A stretch of 64,000 bases of DNA from UBA8438 sp963934795 (GTDB taxonomy: Bacteria > Acidobacteriota > Vicinamibacteria > Vicinamibacterales > UBA8438), in NCBI GenBank assembly GCA_963934795.1, contig CAWWAF010000002.1:31532-95531 (forward strand). The letters are read 5' to 3'. This document shows, piece by piece, positions 9,003 to 17,217 of this stretch. Numbering within the stretch: position 1 is the stretch's first letter; each line of letters begins with the position of its first letter. The translations under genes and the position numbers were made by a program. The notes under the pieces were generated by a model, which was not told the origin of the DNA, ran no database searches, and worked only from the letters and a program-made list of their open reading frames with translations.

Positions 9003-9446
9003 CTACGGCGCGAAGCTTGACCGCGACCGGATGCCCCACCGGTTATCAATGCGCGTGACGATATACAGGGAGTCGAATTTGGCGAGTCGTTCGTCAGCGG
9101 CGTTGTAGCGGCTGAAGATGACAACAACGTGCACCTTGTCAGGGTAGGCCTGCACGACGGTCCTTCGGTCCCACGCGCTGTGATCCCAGCCGAACCGTTC
9201 GGCGAACCTCACAAAATCAAACTGATCGACGCACTCCTGGAAGGTCTCGTAGCTGCGGACCGCGCCACTCGCGAACCGCACGTGTGGATAGTGGAACGTC
9301 CCCCCCTCGGGCGGGGCCTTGTCCCGTCCAGGGAGGGTGACGCCAGAGCTGTTCAGGACACCGCCATGCGAACGGGCTATGGCCCAGCGCCTCCACTGCA
9401 TCACCGGGCTCGAGGCACGAGCCACAGACATGGCGTCGTCGTACAT
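9003..9446 (-). CDS. NTF2-like fold protein with doubtful N-terminus
   Basis: The C-terminal 95 residues look like a small conserved NTF2/SnoaL-like family: 'HYPHVRFASGAVRSYETFQE', 'FGWDHSAWDRRTVVQAYPDK', 'VHVVVIFSRYNAADERL' and the ending 'GIRSRSSFAP'. The first 50 residues do not resemble the short helix pair expected there, and contain a Gly/Pro-rich run. ATG codons at 9446 and 9431 are possible starts; neither has a Shine-Dalgarno sequence. The 9446 ATG abuts the T-run of the upstream exbD terminator. Either the N-terminus is divergent or a frameshift has replaced it. The function is unknown. Confidence 0.6.
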   Translation of the reverse strand: MYDDAMSVARASSPVMQWRRWAIARSHGGVLNSSGVTLPGRDKAPPEGGTFHYPHVRFASGAVRSYETFQECVDQFDFVRFAERFGWDHSAWDRRTVVQAYPDKVHVVVIFSRYNAADERLAKFDSLYIVTRIDNRWGIRSRSSFAP

Positions 9447-9480
9447 AAAAAAAACCGACGTGGCAGAACGCCACGCCGGT
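9447..9480 (-). terminator. intrinsic terminator of the tonB-exbB-exbD operon
   Basis: Read on the minus strand, an 11-bp stem (one G-U pair) with a 5-base loop GTTCT is followed by eight T (9454-9447). It lies 25 bases after the last exbD stop. This is a canonical Rho-independent terminator. Confidence 0.9.
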
Positions 9481-9504
9481 TCCAGTGTTTCCCGCTCGTT
9501 CGGC

Positions 9505-9966
9505 CTACAGCGCGTCGGCTCCGCCGGACCGCCGCATCTGCTCGGTGACAATACCCACCTTGGTGATACCAGCGCCTTTCGCGGCGTCGATCACTTCGAT
9601 GATCTCACCATACCGAAGATTTCCAGCACCAGCAATGAACATCGTCTTCTCGCGACGTTGTTCAAAAATGGTACGCAAGCGCTGCTCAAGCTGCTGAATC
9701 GCCACCGGCTGCTGATTGATCGTAATCACGCGATCAGCGGTGTACTGCAGCACGATTTGGCTTGAATCGGCGGCCGCCTGCTGCGCGCCGCGTGTCTCGA
9801 GCGGTAGATTGATATCGAGACCACGCTGCGACAGAGGCAACGCCGCCAGGAAGATCACGATCAGCACCAGCAACACGTCGATAAACGGCGTGATATTGAT
9901 GTCCGCATTGGAGTGTGGTGCCTCGGCGGTGACAACATCGTCCGCCTCGTGATGACGATTACTCAT
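9505..9966 (-). CDS. exbD: ExbD/TolR-family biopolymer transport protein (second copy)
   Basis: This 153-residue protein has the ExbD/TolR plan: a short N-terminal tail, one membrane helix with the conserved aspartate ('ITPFIDVLLVLIVIFLAALP') and a periplasmic domain ('TADRVITINQQPVAIQQLEQ'). The Asp in the helix is the residue that couples proton flow in ExbB/ExbD and MotA/MotB-type motors. The ATG at 9966 lies one base after the stop of the first exbD, with GGAGG upstream; a longer in-frame reading would overlap that gene. With ExbB it should power the TonB protein encoded at the head of the operon. Confidence 0.92.
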   Translation of the reverse strand: MSNRHHEADDVVTAEAPHSNADINITPFIDVLLVLIVIFLAALPLSQRGLDINLPLETRGAQQAAADSSQIVLQYTADRVITINQQPVAIQQLEQRLRTIFEQRREKTMFIAGAGNLRYGEIIEVIDAAKGAGITKVGIVTEQMRRSGGADAL

Positions 9967-9967
9967 C

Positions 9968-10429
9968 CTATTCGCCCCCTCCGGCGCCGGCGCCTTCGCC
10001 ACCACCGCCGCCACTGCCAACCTTGCGCTCGGTGATCAGCCCGATGTTCTCAATGCCCGCTCGCTGAAGCCGGTCAAGGACGCTCATCACGCTGCTGTAT
10101 TGCGCGTCCTGGTCCGCCTTGATCAGCACGACCCGCTCAAGCTTGCGTTCGAGCGCAGCCTGGACGTTGTTCAACATCTCAGTCTCTGAAGACTCGATGT
10201 TGTCGACGAAGAAACGACCATCGGCGGTGACCGCCAGCGTCGTCTGCTCATCGCTTTCAGGCTTGTCTTCGGTGTTCGCAGCCTCGGGCAGCGTGAGGTC
10301 AACGCCCTGCTGCAAAAGGGGGGCGATCAGCATGACGATGATGAGCAGGACCAGCATCACATCCGCAAGCGGAGTGATGTTGATCTCCGAATTCATCCCG
10401 CCCTTCTCGCCGCCTACACTCATTCCCAT
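9968..10429 (-). CDS. exbD: ExbD/TolR-family biopolymer transport protein (first copy)
   Basis: The 153-residue protein has 'INITPLADVMLVLLIIVMLI', the ExbD membrane helix with its conserved Asp, then a periplasmic part and a glycine-rich C-terminal tail. The start has GAGGAGG 7 bases upstream. Having two diverged exbD genes after one exbB is common in Acidobacteria-like TonB loci and suggests a heteromeric motor, which is inference. The gene follows exbB across a gap containing a strong hairpin, so its level relative to exbB may be set by RNA processing. Confidence 0.92.
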   Translation of the reverse strand: MGMSVGGEKGGMNSEINITPLADVMLVLLIIVMLIAPLLQQGVDLTLPEAANTEDKPESDEQTTLAVTADGRFFVDNIESSETEMLNNVQAALERKLERVVLIKADQDAQYSSVMSVLDRLQRAGIENIGLITERKVGSGGGGGEGAGAGGGE

Positions 10430-10467
10430 AGGTATGCCTCCTCGGCTCGTCCCGGTATGGTTGTTGG

Positions 10468-10500
10468 GACGGCCTGCCGCGAGTGACGCGGCAGGCCGTC
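10468..10500 (-). other. perfect 14-bp intra-operon hairpin between exbB and exbD
   Basis: Arms 10468-10481 and 10487-10500 are perfectly complementary and GC-rich, with a 5-base loop (10482-10486). It begins 7 bases after the exbB stop. No T-run follows on the minus strand (the next bases are CCAACAACC), so it is more likely an RNA stability or processing element than a terminator. Confidence 0.7.
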
Positions 10501-10506
10501 ACCCCA

Positions 10507-11178
10507 CTAGTCCGACTTCTTGATGAAGTAGTCGACGAGCTCGGACGACGAGTTGTCCATCTCGACAGCGAAGAACTCGATACGGGACGTGAGGTAGTTG
10601 TAGAACCACACGGCCGGAATAGCCACGAGCAGCCCGACGGCGGTCCCGACGAGCGCTTCGGAAATACCAGCCGACACCGACCCCAGACCGCCAGAACCGG
10701 ACGCCGCAATGCCCTGGAACGCGTTGATAACACCGATGGTCGTGGCCAACAGGCCGACGAACACGGCGGTCGCGCCGATGGTGGCCAGCGCGCCCATACC
10801 CTTCTTCAGGTCGGCGGCTGTCAATGCGCTCGCGCGTTGGATCGACCGTTTCACGGCGTCAATCACGTCGTCACGGCCCAGCGCGACACCCGATTCGCTC
10901 TGGAACTGATACTCCTGCAAGCCAGCCAACACCACTTTACCAAGGTGGCTGTACTTGTAGTTCTTCGACTGCGACACGGCGATCGCATCCTTGAGACGGC
11001 CATCTTTGAGGTGCTTCGCCGCCTGCGGTGCAAACAACTTGGACTGTTTCGCCGCCTGCGTAAATGTGAACAACCGCTCGAAGAACACGCCCACCGACCA
11101 CATTGACATGAACGCCAGCATGATCATGAGTGACTTGACCGGAATGCCCATCTCTACCCACATCGTGACAAAATCCAT
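10507..11178 (-). CDS. exbB: ExbB/TolQ-family proton channel protein
   Basis: The 223-residue protein has three membrane helices in the MotA/TolQ/ExbB arrangement: 'SLMIMLAFMSMWSVGVFFE' near the N-terminus, then after a long cytoplasmic stretch 'LATIGATAVFVGLLATTIGV' and 'ALVGTAVGLLVAIPAVWFYN'. The last two carry the conserved Thr and Gly/Pro residues of the family channel. AGGAGG stands before the ATG. It would form the pentameric motor with the ExbD proteins encoded next. Family members also include TolQ; the TonB gene in front argues for the Ton role. Confidence 0.92.
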   Translation of the reverse strand: MDFVTMWVEMGIPVKSLMIMLAFMSMWSVGVFFERLFTFTQAAKQSKLFAPQAAKHLKDGRLKDAIAVSQSKNYKYSHLGKVVLAGLQEYQFQSESGVALGRDDVIDAVKRSIQRASALTAADLKKGMGALATIGATAVFVGLLATTIGVINAFQGIAASGSGGLGSVSAGISEALVGTAVGLLVAIPAVWFYNYLTSRIEFFAVEMDNSSSELVDYFIKKSD

Positions 11179-11280
11179 TGTGCCTCCTACCTAAGTTTCA
11201 AAGCCCTGATTCGTCGAGCCACGGCGCACCGGGCCTCCGGCACGTGCCGCACCACAGTTTCTTCGTTCGTACCCAACCTG

Positions 11281-12012
11281 TTAACGCAACTGGAAATTCA
11301 CGGTTACCGTCATGATGACCGGCACGGGCGACCCGTTGAGCATGGTCGGGCTGTATTCCCACTGCCTGACAGCGCGCATCGCAGCCTCGTCGAGCAGAGC
11401 CACCGACCGTAGCACCTTGACGTCCGTAACCCGACCGTCGGCCCCGATCACAGCCTCGAGAATAACGACACCAGACACCCGGGCAGACTGTGCGACCGGC
11501 GGGTAGATAGGGTTGACGTTTCTCGTCTTTTCGGGGGGACTGATGTTGCCACCCACACGCACAGGCTCCGCGGGTGGTGGTGGTGGCGGCGGTGGCGGCG
11601 GTGGCGGCGGCGCGGCCAAGAGTCCACCGACCACACCGCCGACAACCCCACCCGAGATACCGCCTTCGACACCTCGTACCTCGCTGAGGTCGAAGCCGGT
11701 CTCTGGCGCAATCTCGGCCGGGGCTTCAATCGGGGCAGCGTTCGGGTTCACGTCGATGATGGGCGCCGCGACGGCTTGTGCGGCGGCCGGCGGCGGCGGC
11801 GGCGGTGGTGGTGGTGGTGGTGGTGGTGGTGCCGCAACGAACGCCATCATGGATGGCACCGTCGGCAACGCGTCGGCGGCCAGGAGCGGTACGATGACGA
11901 TTGCCCCGATCCCGGCGACGTGGGCGAGGATCGAGACCGGCACCGTATACCACTTTTGAGCGCCGATCTGGATCGACGGGCTCGAGATTTCACCAAACAT
12001 CTGATGTGCCAC
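11281..12012 (-). CDS. tonB: TonB-family energy transducer, proline-rich
   Basis: The 243-residue protein has one N-terminal membrane segment (about 25-50), two poly-proline runs of about 14 and 13 prolines (near residues 62-75 and 135-147), a Gly/Val-rich linker, and a C-terminal TonB domain: 'NPIYPPVAQSARVSGVVILE', then 'VLRSVALLDEAAMRAVRQWEY' and 'VPVIMTVTVNFQLR'. The GTG start has GAGGAGG upstream. The poly-Pro rods should span the periplasm and will need EF-P for smooth translation. It is the first gene of the ton/exb operon. Confidence 0.93.
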   Translation of the reverse strand: MAHQMFGEISSPSIQIGAQKWYTVPVSILAHVAGIGAIVIVPLLAADALPTVPSMMAFVAAPPPPPPPPPPPPPPAAAQAVAAPIIDVNPNAAPIEAPAEIAPETGFDLSEVRGVEGGISGGVVGGVVGGLLAAPPPPPPPPPPPPPAEPVRVGGNISPPEKTRNVNPIYPPVAQSARVSGVVILEAVIGADGRVTDVKVLRSVALLDEAAMRAVRQWEYSPTMLNGSPVPVIMTVTVNFQLR

Positions 12013-12176
12013 TTATACCTCCTCAACCCCGTAACGGAGCTGCCGACGCCTCAATGAGAGGGTCGATTATATGCAGAGCCCCAGGCGGTGTCAACGCTCC
12101 CGAGGGACAGCCCAGTGAGTCCCCGTAAGCCCTGCAAATCAGCCTGGAACTTCGCATTGCATGGTGCACTTTGCTA

Positions 12177-12205
12177 TTTGTAGTAATTAGACACCGATTC
12201 GACAA
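12177..12205 (-). promoter_or_regulatory. candidate sigma-70 promoter of the tonB operon
   Basis: On the minus strand TTGTCG (12205-12200) and TACAAA (12182-12177) are separated by 17 bases. It sits directly behind the hppA stop and would give a leader of about 160 nt before tonB. Confidence 0.4.
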
Positions 12206-14314
12206 TTACTGCATCCAGACGACGACCAGCGGCACAAAAATGACCGCCACGATCGTCATGAGCTTGATCAAGATATTAAGGCTGGGCCCCGATGTGTCCT
12301 TGAACGGGTCGCCAACGGTGTCACCGATCACGGCCGCCTTGTGCGGCTCCGACCCCTTGCCGCCGTGGTGTCCCTCTTCGATCAGCTTCTTGGCGTTGTC
12401 CCAGGCGCCTCCGGCGTTGGCCATCATCAACGCCATGAGCACGCCCGTTACCAACGCTCCGGCGAGGAGACCAGCCAAACCAGACACACCAAGCACGAAG
12501 CCGGTGGCCACCGGCGCGAGCACGGCCAGCAACCCGGGCAGAATCATCTCCTTGATGGCCGAACGGGTCGAGATGGCCACGCAGCGTGCCGAATCCGGCT
12601 CGGCCGTCCCCTCGAGCAATCCGGGAATGGATTTAAACTGACGACGGACCTCCTCGATCATCTCGTTCGCCGAGCGCCCCACGGCGTTCATCGTCAGGGC
12701 GGAAAAGATAAACGGCAGCATCCCACCGACAAACATCCCTATAAGGACGTTCGGGTTGGTCAGTTCCAACGACAAAAGCCGGCTGTCGAATGCAGCCGCG
12801 CCACCCGCCGCCGCCACCGCCGCGGCCGCTTCGGACTGGAACGTCGAGAAGAGCGCCAGCGCGGTCAAGGCGGCGGAGCCGATGGCGAACCCTTTGCCCA
12901 TTGCCGCAGTGGTGTTGCCAACGGCGTCGAGCGCGTCTGTCCGTTCGCGCACGAACGGCTCACACTTGCTCATCTCGGCGATGCCGCCCGCGTTGTCCGC
13001 GACGGGACCATACGCGTCGACTCCCAGGCTGATGCCCAACGTCGACAGCATGCCGACCGCGGCAATGGCGATGCCGTATAGCTCACCCAACTGATAGCTG
13101 AAGAAGATGGCCGCGCAGATGACCAACACGGGATAGCCGCACGACATCATACCGACGCCCAGCCCCGCGATGATATTGGTCGCCGGCCCGGTCTTCGACT
13201 GCTCCGCAATGTGGGCGACCGGCGGCATGTCCTTGCCGGTGTAGTACTCCGTAATCTTCCCGATGATGACGCCGGAGAGCACCCCCACCACCACGCATCC
13301 CATGACCGCCCACGGTACGGCCGTGACCTGAATGAGTACGGCCGCGCCCGCGATGACGATGACCGAGGCCACCATGAGTCCGCGGAGCAACGCGCTCTGG
13401 ACCTTGCTCTCGTCGTCCGTCCGGACGGTGAATGTGCCGAGAATCGACGCCACGATTCCGAACCCGGCCAGCAGAATCGGAAACACGGCCAGGTCTGTCT
13501 GCATGGCAGCGAACGAGCCGCTGTCGATGCCCCACAGGGATTCGGCGGTCGCGGCGGTCAACGCCCACGCGAGCGCGATGGACGCGATGATGCTGCCGAC
13601 ATACGACTCGAAGAGGTCGGCGCCCATCCCGGCGACGTCCCCGACGTTGTCACCGACGCTGTCCGCAATGGTGGCCGGGTTACGCGGGTCGTCCTCCGGA
13701 ATCCCGGCCTCCACTTTGCCCGAGAGATCGCCGGCCACATCAGCGGCCTTCGTGAAGATGCCACCGCCGACTCGAGCGAAGAGCGCAATCGATGACGCGC
13801 CGAGAGAGAGCCCGAAGAGGGAGTCGATCGCAGCCGGACCGTTACCGCTCATCCCGCCATAGAGGTAGTACAGAATCGCGACACCCAACGTGCCGAGGGC
13901 GACGACGGTGAGGCCCATGACGGCGCCGCTCGAGAACGCCACTTGCAGCGCGGACGCAAGGCTGGTTTGTGCCGCCGCAGTGGTTCGCACCGCAGCCCCG
14001 GTGGCCGTGCGCATGCCGATCCAGCCCGCCACGCCGGACAGCGCGGCGCCGACGAGAAAGCTGACGCCCACCAGCAGCGCATCACCTGGCAGAAAAACCA
14101 CGAGGATGACGAACATGACGCCGACGAACACCGCGAGCACGCTGTACTCCGTCTTCAGGAACGCCATCGCCCCGGCCCTGATCAGGGCGGCGATCTGCTG
14201 CATGCGCTCGGTGCCAGCGTCGCGGCGGTTGATGCCCTTGGCCAGTACGAACGCGAAGATGGCGGCCGCAATTGGCGCGCCGAACCCGAAGACTAAAAAA
14301 AGTGGATTATCCAT
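12206..14314 (-). CDS. hppA: membrane-bound proton/sodium-pumping pyrophosphatase, K+-dependent type
   Basis: This 702-residue protein has about sixteen membrane helices and the diagnostic pyrophosphate site 'DVAGDLSGKVEAGIPEDDPR' (about residues 192-211), 'ADSVGDNVGDVAGMGADLFE' and C-terminal 'GDTVGDPFKDTSGPSLNILI'. It couples PPi hydrolysis to cation export across the inner membrane. The motif GNTTAAMGKG (466-475) has Ala where K+-independent enzymes carry Lys, so the enzyme should need K+. Whether it pumps H+ or Na+ cannot be told by eye. The ATG follows GAGGG in the leader. Confidence 0.96.
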   Translation of the reverse strand: MDNPLFLVFGFGAPIAAAIFAFVLAKGINRRDAGTERMQQIAALIRAGAMAFLKTEYSVLAVFVGVMFVILVVFLPGDALLVGVSFLVGAALSGVAGWIGMRTATGAAVRTTAAAQTSLASALQVAFSSGAVMGLTVVALGTLGVAILYYLYGGMSGNGPAAIDSLFGLSLGASSIALFARVGGGIFTKAADVAGDLSGKVEAGIPEDDPRNPATIADSVGDNVGDVAGMGADLFESYVGSIIASIALAWALTAATAESLWGIDSGSFAAMQTDLAVFPILLAGFGIVASILGTFTVRTDDESKVQSALLRGLMVASVIVIAGAAVLIQVTAVPWAVMGCVVVGVLSGVIIGKITEYYTGKDMPPVAHIAEQSKTGPATNIIAGLGVGMMSCGYPVLVICAAIFFSYQLGELYGIAIAAVGMLSTLGISLGVDAYGPVADNAGGIAEMSKCEPFVRERTDALDAVGNTTAAMGKGFAIGSAALTALALFSTFQSEAAAAVAAAGGAAAFDSRLLSLELTNPNVLIGMFVGGMLPFIFSALTMNAVGRSANEMIEEVRRQFKSIPGLLEGTAEPDSARCVAISTRSAIKEMILPGLLAVLAPVATGFVLGVSGLAGLLAGALVTGVLMALMMANAGGAWDNAKKLIEEGHHGGKGSEPHKAAVIGDTVGDPFKDTSGPSLNILIKLMTIVAVIFVPLVVVWMQ

Positions 14315-14460
14315 TCCGTCCCTGTTTCTCCCTCAGTTCAACGTCGCCCGGACGGCGTTGCGCCGTTGCCGCCGACTACGCACGCGGCTCAAGCGCAGAC
14401 GATGGCGACGAACCCGTCCATCAGAAAGCCCGACAAGCTAACAGTCGCGGTCGACTGCTG

Positions 14461-15114
14461 TCAAGCGACGGGGTCGGCACCGCCGGGACCAGCCCCGTCG
14501 GACCCGCATGCATCTTCCGTGGCGGCTCGAGCGGACTTCAGCGCTCGTCGCACCGCCATTCCACCGGTCAGGAAAACCCGAACGCCTTCCTGAACGGTCA
14601 GCTCCGGATAGGTCACCCGATGCTTTGGCACAATCCGGACGTCCCCCAGGTAGAGATGGTTGGTCGGCACGTACACGGCCAGCACCGACTCGCCCCCACG
14701 CCCCTGGTCGAGGCTGAACTCTTTGGTCAAGAACCCGAGTACATACCCGGCCGCTGGATCCTCAATGAGGACCACGCGCTTGAACGCCAGCTCGTTTTCC
14801 GGCGAAAACGCCGCCACCAGTTGCTTCACCGGCGCATACACGGCTCGAAACACCGGGAGCTTGAGTAGATACGATTCGCCGCGCTGTAGCACCCGCTTAC
14901 CGATCACGTTGGTTGCCAGTGCGCCGACCACGAATACGATGAGCAGCGTGGTCGCCAGCCCCAATCCAGGCACCTCGCGCCCAAGGAGCTGGGTGTACAG
15001 CGGCGCCATAACCCCGTCTATCAGGCGAAACGCCCATACCAGCGCGGCCACGCTGATGATGAGCGGCACCATCACAAAACACCCCGCGATGAAGCTACGT
15101 CGAATCCATTGCAT
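14461..15114 (-). CDS. DUF502 family membrane protein
   Basis: The 217-residue protein has two N-terminal membrane helices ('SFIAGCFVMVPLIISVAALV' and 'GLATTLLIVFVVGALATNVI') followed by 'FRAVYAPVKQLVAAFSPENE' and 'VYVPTNHLYLGDVRIVPKHR', which match the layout of DUF502. Members are widespread in diderms and plants, and their role is poorly known. It lies 27 bp after uppP on the same strand and probably shares its transcript. The last 25 residues are acidic and Gly/Ala-rich. Confidence 0.85.
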   Translation of the reverse strand: MQWIRRSFIAGCFVMVPLIISVAALVWAFRLIDGVMAPLYTQLLGREVPGLGLATTLLIVFVVGALATNVIGKRVLQRGESYLLKLPVFRAVYAPVKQLVAAFSPENELAFKRVVLIEDPAAGYVLGFLTKEFSLDQGRGGESVLAVYVPTNHLYLGDVRIVPKHRVTYPELTVQEGVRVFLTGGMAVRRALKSARAATEDACGSDGAGPGGADPVA

Positions 15115-15141
15115 CGCTGGTCCTACCCCGGGCTGTGTCGT

Positions 15142-15987
15142 TTACGTGGTGACGAGCCAAACGCCCAACGCGGCGGCAAGTGCCAGGCGGTAATACACAA
15201 ATATGTTGAGCGTGTGGCTCACCAGATACCTCAGGAGTGCCGCCACTGCTACGTAGCCGACCACGCCAGACGCGCCGAATCCCACGAGCAGTATCCCCGT
15301 TTCATCGGCCAGCCCGGTTGGTCCGAGGGTCCAGGCGGCTCTCCCGCCTGCGCCCAGGATGGCCGGGATACCGAGCAAGAACGCGAACCGCGCGCCTTCC
15401 TCACGCCGCAGCCCTGTCAGCAATGCACCGGTCATGACCACGCCGGACCGCGACACGCCTGGTACGAGCGCGGCGGCTTGGGCCAATCCCAGCAAGCTCG
15501 CCTCGACCGCCGACAAGGACGTTCCGGCGCGGCTCCTCGTCCCCAGACGCTCCGCCAGAAACATGGCCGCTGCGCCGAGCGAGAGCGCGATCGCCGCCAC
15601 TTCCGGGGTGCGCAGCCGCTCGATGACGTCGGCAAAGAGCCACCCGGTGAGCGCCAGCGGCACCGTGGCGATGACGATCAGGCGGCCCAGGCGAGGCATC
15701 TCGCCTGGGCGCCCCATCAGCGCTTGGGGACCAGCGACAATGAGCGCCGCCACATCGGATCGAAAATACAGCACCACCGCGAGCAGCGTTCCGAGATGAC
15801 ATACCACATCGAACGGTATCTCAGCTGCGCCTGCATCCCACCCGAGCAGATCGCGGACGAGAATCAGGTGCGCGGAACTAGACACGGGAAGAAACTCGGT
15901 CAGCCCCTGCACAACCCCGAGCACCGCCGCCTGAAAAAGGGTCACTGGAGGGACGTCGCACGCGACACCGGCTGCCGACGACGCCAT
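15142..15987 (-). CDS. uppP: undecaprenyl-diphosphatase
   Basis: UppP (BacA) removes a phosphate from undecaprenyl diphosphate so that the lipid carrier can be reused for peptidoglycan and LPS. The motifs are visible: 'VVQGLTEFLPVSSSAHLILV' near the N-terminus with the catalytic Glu and Ser cluster, and 'LVPGVSRSGVVMTGALLTGL' with PGxSRSG in the second half. Hydrophobic helices fill the rest. The 281-residue reading from the ATG at 15987 is near the family norm; GTG codons at 16020 and 15945 are alternatives, and none has a clear ribosome-binding site. Confidence 0.93.
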   Translation of the reverse strand: MASSAAGVACDVPPVTLFQAAVLGVVQGLTEFLPVSSSAHLILVRDLLGWDAGAAEIPFDVVCHLGTLLAVVLYFRSDVAALIVAGPQALMGRPGEMPRLGRLIVIATVPLALTGWLFADVIERLRTPEVAAIALSLGAAAMFLAERLGTRSRAGTSLSAVEASLLGLAQAAALVPGVSRSGVVMTGALLTGLRREEGARFAFLLGIPAILGAGGRAAWTLGPTGLADETGILLVGFGASGVVGYVAVAALLRYLVSHTLNIFVYYRLALAAALGVWLVTT

Positions 15988-16171
15988 GGACAGGGCGGAC
16001 AGAGGTGCGTGGGGGTGCACGAAAGCCGTCGCTGGCCGACCTGAGTCGCAGCTAGACGCGTCGCACGTTTCGTACGCATTATTCTGCTGTCCGCGCGGCC
16101 TCGTGGTCCGATGCAGCGCCCGGCGTGGGCCATCTCGCAGTATGTGCTGGCGCGCGTGCCCTCGGGCTCAC

Positions 16172-17164
16172 CTACGCGCGTGCCCGGGCGCGAGCCTTCT
16201 TCGCCCGCCGCTTGGGCTTCGAAGTCGACTGGTCACCGCCCGAGACGTGCCGAGACCGCCGGGCAGCACGACGTTCGCTGATCACGATAGCTGCGGCAGC
16301 GGCGATGAAGATGGTCGAATAGGTGCCGCTGACGACGCCAACCAGTATGGTGAAAGCAAACCCCTCCAGCACCTCGCCGCCAGCGACAAACAACGCGAGG
16401 GCGGCGAACGCCGTCGTGCCGGAAGTAATGACGGTGCGACTCAGCGTTTGGTTGATACTCGTGTTGACCAGTGTGTCGAATGAGTCGCGCCGCATCTGGC
16501 GCATATTCTCGCGCACTCGGTCGAAGACCACGATGGAGTCGTTCACCGAATACCCGGTGATGGTCAGCATGGCGGCCACGACATTGAGCGACAGGTCGTA
16601 TCCGAAGAACGTGAGCAACGCCAAGGTGATCAGGATGTCGTGAACAACAGCGATGATGGCGCCAACCGCGAAACTGAACCGGAACCGGAGCCCGATGTAG
16701 ACGAGGATCCCCAACATGGCGAAGACGAAGGCGTACACACCGCGCCGCTTCAACTCCTCGCCGATGATCGGCCCGACCAAATCACGACGCACGACCGTGA
16801 ACTCGCCGGCACTACTTTGGCTAACGGCCTCCAACACCGCAGTGGCACCGTCCTCCAGGCTGGTACCTTGTTCGGCTCCACCCTGCGGCAAGCGGATCAT
16901 GACGGTGTTGTCGCTCGGATCGCCCGACTCCTGAACGACACTCTCCTCGACGACCTCGCCGATGGCACCGCGCAAGGTGTCCTGCGTGACCGGCGCGTCG
17001 AACTCGAGGATGAGGATCGTGCCGCCTGAGAAGTCAATCCCCAGCGCCAAACCACCCTGCACCGCAATTGCGACCGCACCGCTCGCGATGATCACCAACG
17101 ACAGACCCACCGCAGGCCAGCGCCACTTGAGGAAATCAAACTTGGGGTTCTTGAAAATGGCCAT
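16172..17164 (-). CDS. secF: protein translocase subunit SecF
   Basis: SecF forms with SecD the proton-driven membrane complex that pulls exported proteins through SecYEG. The 330-residue protein has one N-terminal helix, a periplasmic domain opening with 'LGIDFSGGTILILEFDAP', and five more helices, including the family motif 'AVVHDILITLALLTFFGYDL' and 'GYSVNDSIVVFDRVRENMR'. The C-terminus is an Arg/Lys/Ala-rich tail. It follows secD by 53 bp. Confidence 0.97.
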   Translation of the reverse strand: MAIFKNPKFDFLKWRWPAVGLSLVIIASGAVAIAVQGGLALGIDFSGGTILILEFDAPVTQDTLRGAIGEVVEESVVQESGDPSDNTVMIRLPQGGAEQGTSLEDGATAVLEAVSQSSAGEFTVVRRDLVGPIIGEELKRRGVYAFVFAMLGILVYIGLRFRFSFAVGAIIAVVHDILITLALLTFFGYDLSLNVVAAMLTITGYSVNDSIVVFDRVRENMRQMRRDSFDTLVNTSINQTLSRTVITSGTTAFAALALFVAGGEVLEGFAFTILVGVVSGTYSTIFIAAAAAIVISERRAARRSRHVSGGDQSTSKPKRRAKKARARARA

Positions 17165-17217
17165 GCGCGCGTTTCGCGTCCTGATTGTTTGGGAGCGTTA
17201 AAACTGAAGGCTCAGCC

